A stretch of 7,112 bases of DNA. Source: Zymomonas sp. (lineage in GTDB: Bacteria; Pseudomonadota; Alphaproteobacteria; Sphingomonadales; Sphingomonadaceae). The first letter of the stretch is position 1. The number at the start of each line of letters is the position of its first letter. The DNA is taken from NCBI RefSeq assembly GCF_020216885.1, contig NZ_JAIWON010000148.1, forward strand, positions 1 to 7,112, read 5' to 3'. The notes beneath the pieces were generated by a model that saw nothing but the letters and a program-made list of their open reading frames with translations, was not told the origin of the DNA and searched no databases. The position numbers were made by a program, and so were the translations under genes. Of the stretch, positions 1-4,282 are shown in pieces.

Positions 1-289
1 TGTTTTATTGCATTATAAAATTGTTTGGAAGAATATTGAAAATAGAACCTATTCTATTATAGGAAATATAAAAACGCTTGGGCTGTTTCCGGCATTAGCC
101 TCTTTTTCTATTGCTGTAGCCTCATGGGACGGCAAGGATATTAATTCTTATTTATGGATTCCAATTATTACTACAAGTATTTTATATCTAATGGCTATAT
201 TTATATCCGAAGAACAAAGTTCTTCCCAAGGCGTCATAGCAATATTAGAGTATGCGATAGACATAATTGAGAAGAAGCAGATACAATAA
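1..289 (+). CDS. Unrecognised membrane protein, C-terminal part (5' end probably outside the window)
   Basis: An open frame runs from the window edge (first full codon at base 2) to TAA at 287-289. The only start-like codon near the left end is a TTG at base 8 with no ribosome binding site visible, so I read this as the 3' end of a longer gene. Counted from that TTG, two hydrophobic stretches at residues about 24-40 and 48-66 look like membrane helices. They are joined by a short polar loop (DGKDINS) and followed by a polar, helix-prone tail ending in EKKQIQ. I recognise no family and assign no function. Base composition is unlike the rest of the window: about 32% GC by hand count, against roughly 45-50% in the core genes, with AT-ending codons favoured. 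That suggests an accessory or acquired gene. It converges on the rhodanese-like gene, with 6 bp between the two stops. Confidence 0.5.
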   Translation, partial: VLLHYKIVWKNIENRTYSIIGNIKTLGLFPALASFSIAVASWDGKDINSYLWIPIITTSILYLMAIFISEEQSSSQGVIAILEYAIDIIEKKQIQ

Positions 290-303
290 CTATGCTTATT
301 TTT
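275..303 (+). terminator. Weak candidate terminator of the plus-strand membrane protein gene
   Basis: AAGCA (275-279) can pair with TGCTT (293-297). Two further TA/TA pairs lie inside a 2-base bulge and the loop is CAATAAC. The stem is followed by A and five T (299-303). It spans the TAA stop and runs into the last codons of the convergent gene. The stem is short and AT-rich, so it is only plausible. Confidence 0.3.
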
Positions 304-730
304 GTGTTAAACTATCCACCAAAGCCATAATCGGGGATAAATCGTAACCGGCATTGGCGGCTTCTGCGAAAAGAATATCAGCCTCGGATTCACCTGTCGC
401 CGCGCTAGCCAATGCCCATAAAAAGGTAGAGCGTGTTCCGCTAAAACAATAGGCCAATATCGGTTTATCCGCCTTTTTTAAAATTTCGGCCATCGCAACC
501 ACGGCCTTTTCATCAAGACCACCCGCTCTCACTGGAATAGCCGTATAACCAAGGCCTTCCGCTTTTGCTGCCGCCTCTATCACGCTACCCGCGGGTTGAT
601 TCGGACTTTCCCCATCGGGACGATTATTGATGATATACCGAAATCCTTGACGGGCAGCTTCCTTGACATCTTCAACCGATAATTGGGGGCTGACGGCGAT
701 TTCACTATTCAAACGTTTAAAACGGTTCAT
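296..730 (-). CDS. Rhodanese-like / DUF442 (TIGR01244, 'beta-lactamase hydrolase-like') family protein
   Basis: This is a 144-residue protein that I place in the TIGR01244/DUF442 family, small cytoplasmic domains with a rhodanese or tyrosine-phosphatase-like fold. Two family landmarks are visible: INNRPDGE at about residues 34-41 and a cysteine active-site loop, CFSGTRS, at 95-101 (Cys95, Arg100, CX4R spacing). Family members are proposed to be sulfur transferases or phosphatases, and in some bacteria are fused to a metallo-hydrolase domain linked to sulfide detoxification; here the domain stands alone. The usual loop is close to CRSGTRS, so Phe96 in place of Arg is a small departure that could affect substrate choice. 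I chose the ATG at 730 over a TTG at 742 because GGGGA lies 5 bases before the ATG. The gene is separated from its upstream neighbour by 283 bp and is probably transcribed alone. Family placement is confident; the reaction is not known. Confidence 0.85.
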   Translation of the reverse strand: MNRFKRLNSEIAVSPQLSVEDVKEAARQGFRYIINNRPDGESPNQPAGSVIEAAAKAEGLGYTAIPVRAGGLDEKAVVAMAEILKKADKPILAYCFSGTRSTFLWALASAATGESEADILFAEAANAGYDLSPIMALVDSLTQK

Positions 731-741
731 TTCTATCCCCA

Positions 742-769
742 ATTGTATGGACTGACAGAATTATGTCAT
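742..769 (-). promoter_or_regulatory. Possible promoter of the rhodanese-like gene
   Basis: On the minus strand ATGACA (769-764) and TACAAT (747-742) match the -35 and -10 consensus at five of six positions each, with a 16-bp spacer. The -10 lies only 11 bases before the ATG, so a transcript from here would be nearly leaderless and would lose most of the GGGGA ribosome site. That counts against it, or points to a different start. Confidence 0.22.
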
Positions 770-841
770 GAAAAGCAAAGGGGCAGGGGACAAAAAAACG
801 ATAACAGTAAGATGCCTGATAACTGACCAAATGTGATTTTC

Positions 842-850
842 TGTGGATAA
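842..850 (-). promoter_or_regulatory. Perfect DnaA-box 9-mer (TTATCCACA)
   Basis: The plus strand reads TGTGGATAA, the exact reverse complement of the strict DnaA box TTATCCACA. It lies in the non-coding gap between the esterase and rhodanese-like genes. I found no second box nearby, so this is not evidence of a replication origin. It could be a single DnaA binding site or chance. It overlaps a weak plus-strand -10-like GATAAC, and CTGTG-(G)-AT can pair with ATCACAG (861-867) around it. Confidence 0.35.
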
Positions 851-901
851 CCGCGCCCCCATCACAGCCATTAACTCTCGCTAATCTGATATAAAGTCGA
901 A

Positions 902-985
902 ATTAGAATCCGGCATTTATAAAACAGAATCCTTTTGAACTCGCTACTGATCTTTTGTCGCTGTCCCGATAGCGACGCATTTTTT
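902..985 (+). ncRNA. Candidate small RNA on the plus strand (speculative)
   Basis: In the gap between two minus-strand genes, the plus strand has an extended -10-like TGATATAAA (887-895) with a TATAAA core but no good -35. About 60 bases further on is a hairpin at 957-976 followed by six T (980-985). A transcript starting near 902 and ending near 985 would be about 84 bases. It contains no ATG on this strand, so it would be non-coding. A second upstream promoter-like pair, CTGACC (823-828) and GATAAC (846-851) with a 17-bp spacer, could give a longer RNA of about 127 bases. Ends are estimates; I do not recognise a known RNA family. Confidence 0.2.
957..985 (+). terminator. Intrinsic-terminator-like hairpin with T6, plus-strand orientation
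   Basis: GTCGCT (957-962) pairs with AGCGAC (971-976). A G-T and a T-A pair extend the stem inward to 8 pairs closed by CCCG. It is followed by GCA and then TTTTTT (980-985). The T-run is on the plus strand only; read on the minus strand the hairpin is followed by AAAA. It therefore does not look like a normal terminator for the minus-strand esterase gene that ends at 1014. Confidence 0.4.
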
Positions 986-998
986 GTGTAGCGCTATC
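968..998. other. Long imperfect hairpin downstream of the esterase gene
   Basis: GATAGCG (968-974) pairs with CGCTATC (992-998). After a 2-base bulge at 990-991, ACGCA (975-979) pairs with TGTGT (985-989), one pair being G-T, leaving a loop of five T. That makes 12 pairs. It shares bases 968-976 with the hairpin at 957-976, so the two cannot form together. On the minus strand it begins 16 bases after the esterase stop and may protect that messenger's 3' end. Confidence 0.4.
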
Positions 999-1013
999 TG
1001 CCATCGCCTTCTG

Positions 1014-2471
1014 TTATTTTTTTACTTGTTTAAAAAGCCAGTCTCTCGCCGCTTTGATATAAAAGAATTTGCGTGCCGATGCCATGTGATCGACCCCTTT
1101 AAAAGTCAGGAAGGTAATATTCCCGTTTTTATCGAGATAGCTATTGATCTGATGAGTGAGTGATTTCTGGTTATCGACAGGAAAAATCAATGAAGGGTCA
1201 AGTGTCTCTTTAGGTCGGATAACAATGCCACCGGCCTCTCTCCAGACGGGAACGCATTTTTCATTCCACGGGGTCGCATTGTGATCTTCTGTTCCAGTGA
1301 TAATCAGCAATTTTTGCTGAGCAAGACTACGAACATCGCTAGGCCGCTGTTGGCCGGCAATAATCAGACCGGCAGCAAAAGTATCAGGATGCTTTGCCAT
1401 AAGCCAAAGAGAGGTCATCGCTCCCATTGACCATCCGGTGCAATAGACTCTTTTTGGATCAATTTTTAAGACTTTATCGCGGCGATCTTCGAAATTGGGA
1501 TTACCGTAATTCCATGTGTTTTTTAGAAGAGATTCGACCAGCTTATAGGTGTTTTCGACATCATATGTATGTTCCCAATAATCGTTCATGGTTGTCCGCT
1601 CGTAACGAGGCGTGATTACAACACATTCATGTTCAGCCTGTTCTTCAGGCAGACTCCACAGACTAGCGATACATTGCTCAGTTAATGTTTGTGCGCAATT
1701 CCCATCATAACTGGTGCCGGAATGGGTAATAGCCAATAATAGCGGATAGGACTGGCGCTCTCCTCCGGCTTTCAAAAAAGACTTCGGCAAGTAAATACTA
1801 TATTCTAACCATGCCGAACGCGTATCATCCCACCACCAGTGATTTTGTTCCCAATCATCGACACCGCGAATAACGACGTGATTCCCTCGACGATCAGAAT
1901 TACTCCACGCGGCTTTACTGGGTGGATAAAGATTTCCTTTAACAGATTTAATCGCTTTATTTTGCAGGATAACAACTCTGTCACTATCCGCTGTTGGAAG
2001 GCTTAAATCTGAATCATGCTCAAATTCGATAATGACATATAAGCCATTTTTTGAGGCATTTCGTCCTAATTGAGGCGCATCATGAGTATAAATGGCGACT
2101 ATAGGGCGATCTTTTGCGGGTTCAGTTGATTGATTTTTATCCGGCTCTTCCGGCATACCCGCAAAAAAGCCCTTAGCCACAGGGTAAACCGCCGCCTTAT
2201 AACTGTCCAATTTTAAACTGCTGGCATCAATATTGCTGTCATATTCTATAGCGATACCATAAACTTTTTCACCGCCACCCGTCACTTCACAAAGCGCATA
2301 GACTTTCTGGATACCGGCTGTTTTGATCTTATCTGACTTGTCATCTAGATCAGGGGCAGCGGCTCTAAATCCGTTACCATTTCCCAAAGCATATGATTTT
2401 TGTGACCCCAATAAAGCGCCCGCTAAAGTTGCTCCGGCTGCCACAAAATTCCGTCTTGAGACCTCGGTCAT
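1014..2471 (-). CDS. Tat-exported alpha/beta-hydrolase esterase with N-terminal Ig-like domain (EstA / COG4099 type)
   Basis: A 485-residue secreted serine hydrolase. The N-terminus is a twin-arginine signal: SRRNFV at residues 5-10, then a hydrophobic stretch AAGATLAGALLG, with likely cleavage after SYA at 28. This implies export of a folded protein to the periplasm. Residues about 50-175 are beta-rich and fit the Ig-like domain that precedes the catalytic domain in EstA-type esterases. The catalytic domain follows from about 220 (LEYSIYLPKSF) to the end. The likely triad is Ser348 in GWSMG, Asp396 in TGTEDHN and His462 in GVDHMA. The family includes carboxylesterases, predicted peptidases and PHB-depolymerase-like enzymes; the substrate cannot be read from sequence. 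A polar insertion around residues 107-122 interrupts the Ig-like part. The start is ATG 2471, supported by the position of the Tat motif, although the ribosome site is weak. It lies 140 bp downstream of rnhA in the same direction, with no clear terminator between them. Confidence 0.87.
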   Translation of the reverse strand: MTEVSRRNFVAAGATLAGALLGSQKSYALGNGNGFRAAAPDLDDKSDKIKTAGIQKVYALCEVTGGGEKVYGIAIEYDSNIDASSLKLDSYKAAVYPVAKGFFAGMPEEPDKNQSTEPAKDRPIVAIYTHDAPQLGRNASKNGLYVIIEFEHDSDLSLPTADSDRVVILQNKAIKSVKGNLYPPSKAAWSNSDRRGNHVVIRGVDDWEQNHWWWDDTRSAWLEYSIYLPKSFLKAGGERQSYPLLLAITHSGTSYDGNCAQTLTEQCIASLWSLPEEQAEHECVVITPRYERTTMNDYWEHTYDVENTYKLVESLLKNTWNYGNPNFEDRRDKVLKIDPKRVYCTGWSMGAMTSLWLMAKHPDTFAAGLIIAGQQRPSDVRSLAQQKLLIITGTEDHNATPWNEKCVPVWREAGGIVIRPKETLDPSLIFPVDNQKSLTHQINSYLDKNGNITFLTFKGVDHMASARKFFYIKAARDWLFKQVKK

Positions 2472-2611
2472 CGTTTTTTTCTGCTTTCAAGGAAAAAATA
2501 TCTATCGAATTTCTAACATTCTCTACAATGAATACACCCTGAAAAGGACATGCCATGATAAGGATTATTTTTAAGAAAGCAGACAACGGATCAATTTTTA
2601 AAGAATAAAAA

Positions 2612-3082
2612 TCAGGCTTTTTCTTGCTGCATCAGCGCAATCGCAGCATCACTCGCCAATTGGTCAGCTCTTTCGTTATCGGGATGTCCGGCATGCCCTT
2701 TGACCCATTTCCACGCAATGTCATGTTGGCTAGTCAAGGCTAAAAGCTGTTTCCACAAATCGGCATTTTTGACTGGTTTTTTAGCGGCAGTAAGCCAGCC
2801 ATTTTTCTGCCAGCCATGAATCCAGCGGGTCAAGCCATCCATGACATATTTGCTATCGGTGGAAAGCTCTATCCGGCAAGGCTTTTTAAGGCAGGAGAGG
2901 GCTTCGATAACGGCCTGTAATTCCATCCGGTTATTGGTTGTCGGGTTTTCAGAACCAGAAATCGCTTTTTCATGTCCCTGATAGCGAAGAAGCGCACCCC
3001 AGCCACCAAAGCCGGGGTTGCCTTTGCACGCGCCATCCGTCGCGATCATGACGATTTTATCTTGTGTCGAGGAATCGGGCAT
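2612..3082 (-). CDS. rnhA: Ribonuclease HI
   Basis: This cytoplasmic endonuclease cuts the RNA strand of RNA-DNA hybrids, removing primers and R-loops with Mg or Mn. The product is 156 residues, the normal length for bacterial RNase HI. All catalytic positions are visible: Asp16 in [10 protein letters not shown], Glu54 in NNRMELQAV, Asp76 in STDSKYV, His130 in KGHAGH and Asp140 in ERADQLA. The basic-protrusion region [11 protein letters not shown] (about 86-96) is also present. I chose ATG 3082; a GTG directly before it at 3085 would add one residue. The thrB stop is at 3087-3089, so the two genes are almost contiguous. No strong ribosome site lies ahead of rnhA, which points to translation coupled to thrB. 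No convincing hairpin terminator follows; the downstream TTTTTA/TAAAAA repeat is AT-only. Confidence 0.97.
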   Translation of the reverse strand: MPDSSTQDKIVMIATDGACKGNPGFGGWGALLRYQGHEKAISGSENPTTNNRMELQAVIEALSCLKKPCRIELSTDSKYVMDGLTRWIHGWQKNGWLTAAKKPVKNADLWKQLLALTSQHDIAWKWVKGHAGHPDNERADQLASDAAIALMQQEKA

Positions 3083-3086
3083 CACA

Positions 3087-4049
3087 TCAGAAACCCAAAG
3101 ATTCTAAAGAAGCCTCTCGATAAAAATGCAGTCTCTTGAAAAAGTCACGCGGGTCTTTTGGCACAACCAAAGCATCAGGCGGCGTATTGACCCAATCCCA
3201 TGCCCGCGTCAGCAAGAAGCGCAAAGCCGCTCCACGTAACAAGACAATAAAAGCGGCTCGCTCTTCTTCCGTCAGGGCAAAACTCTGATGATAGCCTTTA
3301 ATCAAGGCTTTCGCATGATCAGCAAGGAAATGGTTCTCTTGATCGAAACACCATGCACTATAGGTAATGGCTAAATCCCATGCACGGATTTCGGTGCAGG
3401 CAAAATAGAAATCGATAACGCCTTTTAAGCTGTCGCCTTCAAATAACACATTATCGGGAAATAAATCGGCATGGATAACTGAACGAGGCAGATCTTTCGG
3501 CCAGAGTTTATCGAGATAATCCAGCTCTTTTTTAACCTCGTCCCCCATATGGGCTTCGATCTGGTTCATGGCTTCAAAACCACATTTTTCAGCCAGAATA
3601 TGCCAATTTTCAAGATCGAGGCTGTTTTTGCGATTTTGTGAAAAATGGGTCAGACTTTTATGCATTTTACCCAGCATTTCGCCGGTAGCACGGGTTTGTT
3701 CCGCATTCGGGGTAGGTGTCCAACGCCCTTGCAAAAATTCGATCAGGCAGGCAGGCCGTCCAGCCAATGTCTGTATCTGCTTTCCATCATAGCTTTTCCA
3801 TGCCTTGGGAACCGGCAGATTTTCAGCCGCCAAATGATCAGTCAAAGCCATAAAGAAAGGCAGCTCTTCGGGATTCACACGCTTTTCATATAATGTCAGA
3901 ATATACGAGCGGACATCGGTCGTAATCAGGTAATTGCTGTTTTCGACGCCTTCAGTAATCCCTTTTATCGACAGCAACCGGCCTGAATCCGGATAAAGAT
4001 CTAAGAATGAAGAGACTTCCTCATCGCTGACCGAAGTATATACAGCCAT
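3087..4049 (-). CDS. thrB: Homoserine kinase (aminoglycoside-phosphotransferase-fold type)
   Basis: ThrB phosphorylates L-homoserine with ATP to O-phosphohomoserine, the step before threonine synthase in the cytoplasmic threonine pathway. The 320-residue length matches the proteobacterial APH-fold homoserine kinase (TIGR00938) rather than the GHMP-fold enzyme of enteric bacteria. The start [12 protein letters not shown] is typical of the family and supports ATG 4049. An AGGA lies 10 bases upstream. Kinase landmarks are [10 protein letters not shown] at 191-200 (His193, catalytic Asp195, Asn200) and the metal-binding Asp213 in GVIDFYFA, followed by IRAWDLAI. An N-lobe nucleotide-binding segment, [10 protein letters not shown], is at 33-42. 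The gene is tightly linked to rnhA downstream. In many alphaproteobacteria ispH precedes this pair; here a 233-bp gap and hpnN occupy that place. Confidence 0.96.
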   Translation of the reverse strand: MAVYTSVSDEEVSSFLDLYPDSGRLLSIKGITEGVENSNYLITTDVRSYILTLYEKRVNPEELPFFMALTDHLAAENLPVPKAWKSYDGKQIQTLAGRPACLIEFLQGRWTPTPNAEQTRATGEMLGKMHKSLTHFSQNRKNSLDLENWHILAEKCGFEAMNQIEAHMGDEVKKELDYLDKLWPKDLPRSVIHADLFPDNVLFEGDSLKGVIDFYFACTEIRAWDLAITYSAWCFDQENHFLADHAKALIKGYHQSFALTEEERAAFIVLLRGAALRFLLTRAWDWVNTPPDALVVPKDPRDFFKRLHFYREASLESLGF

Positions 4050-4055
4050 GTACCA

Positions 4056-4120
4056 CTATTCCTGCTTTATCGAATGGCTCAATATAATTCCTCTCCTGTC
4101 CTCTTTGGCATAAGACAGGA
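4056..4120 (-). promoter_or_regulatory. Structured thrB leader with buried Shine-Dalgarno and mini reading frame
   Basis: On the minus strand TCCTGTC (4120-4114) can pair with GACAGGA (4100-4094), a 7-bp stem with a 13-base loop. The 3' arm overlaps a strong Shine-Dalgarno, AGGAGAGG (4097-4090). Seven bases after it is TTG (4082-4080), opening a frame of eight codons (M S H S I K Q E) ending in TAG (4058-4056). That stop is in frame with thrB and only 6 bases before its ATG. The strong ribosome site thus serves the mini frame rather than thrB directly. This arrangement could control thrB by coupling or by hairpin opening; that role is inference. Confidence 0.3.
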
Positions 4121-4174
4121 TTGAAAATTACACTGGCATTTTTGAACACCATTCTTTTATTTTTATTCGACCTT

Positions 4175-4202
4175 TTGTTACGCCTTACCTGTTTTTTATC
4201 AA
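4175..4202 (-). promoter_or_regulatory. Possible thrB-rnhA promoter
   Basis: On the minus strand TTGATA (4202-4197) matches the -35 consensus at five of six positions. With a 16-bp spacer it is followed by TAACAA (4180-4175), a poor -10 with three of six. It lies in the AT-rich gap after hpnN and would give a leader of about 120 bases that includes the hairpin and mini reading frame. Confidence 0.25.
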
Positions 4203-4282
4203 GTCGGGCGATAGGCTATTTCTTTATAAGCAAGGCAATAATGGGGCAGAATGAGCAAAAATTTTGCCGATAGCGTATTTAT

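Larger units (their letters stand above)
731..1013. other. Non-coding gap between the esterase and rhodanese-like genes
   Basis: The stretch carries no convincing coding frame on either strand. It holds, from left to right, the ribosome site and possible promoter of the rhodanese-like gene, a DnaA-box 9-mer, an extended -10-like element on the plus strand, and the two overlapping hairpins near the esterase stop. No repeat family or insertion remnant was seen. Confidence 0.6.

Noticed and set aside
731..1013. Replication origin
   Set aside because: Only one DnaA box was found, with no box cluster, no AT-rich unwinding stretch and no origin-type neighbouring genes.
2481..2582. 9-bp inverted repeat (TCTGCTTTC and GAAAGCAGA) flanking the gap between rnhA and the esterase
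   Set aside because: The arms are over 80 bp apart, AT-rich between, with no transposase or target duplication; chance is the simplest reading.
2374..2586. 70-codon minus-strand frame overlapping the esterase start
   Set aside because: It runs out of frame through the Tat signal region of the esterase and resembles no protein; the twin-arginine motif fixes the real frame.
4255..4270. GCAAAAATTTTGC near-palindrome after hpnN
   Set aside because: A short AT palindrome without room for a loop and without a following T-run; not a terminator or a clear operator.
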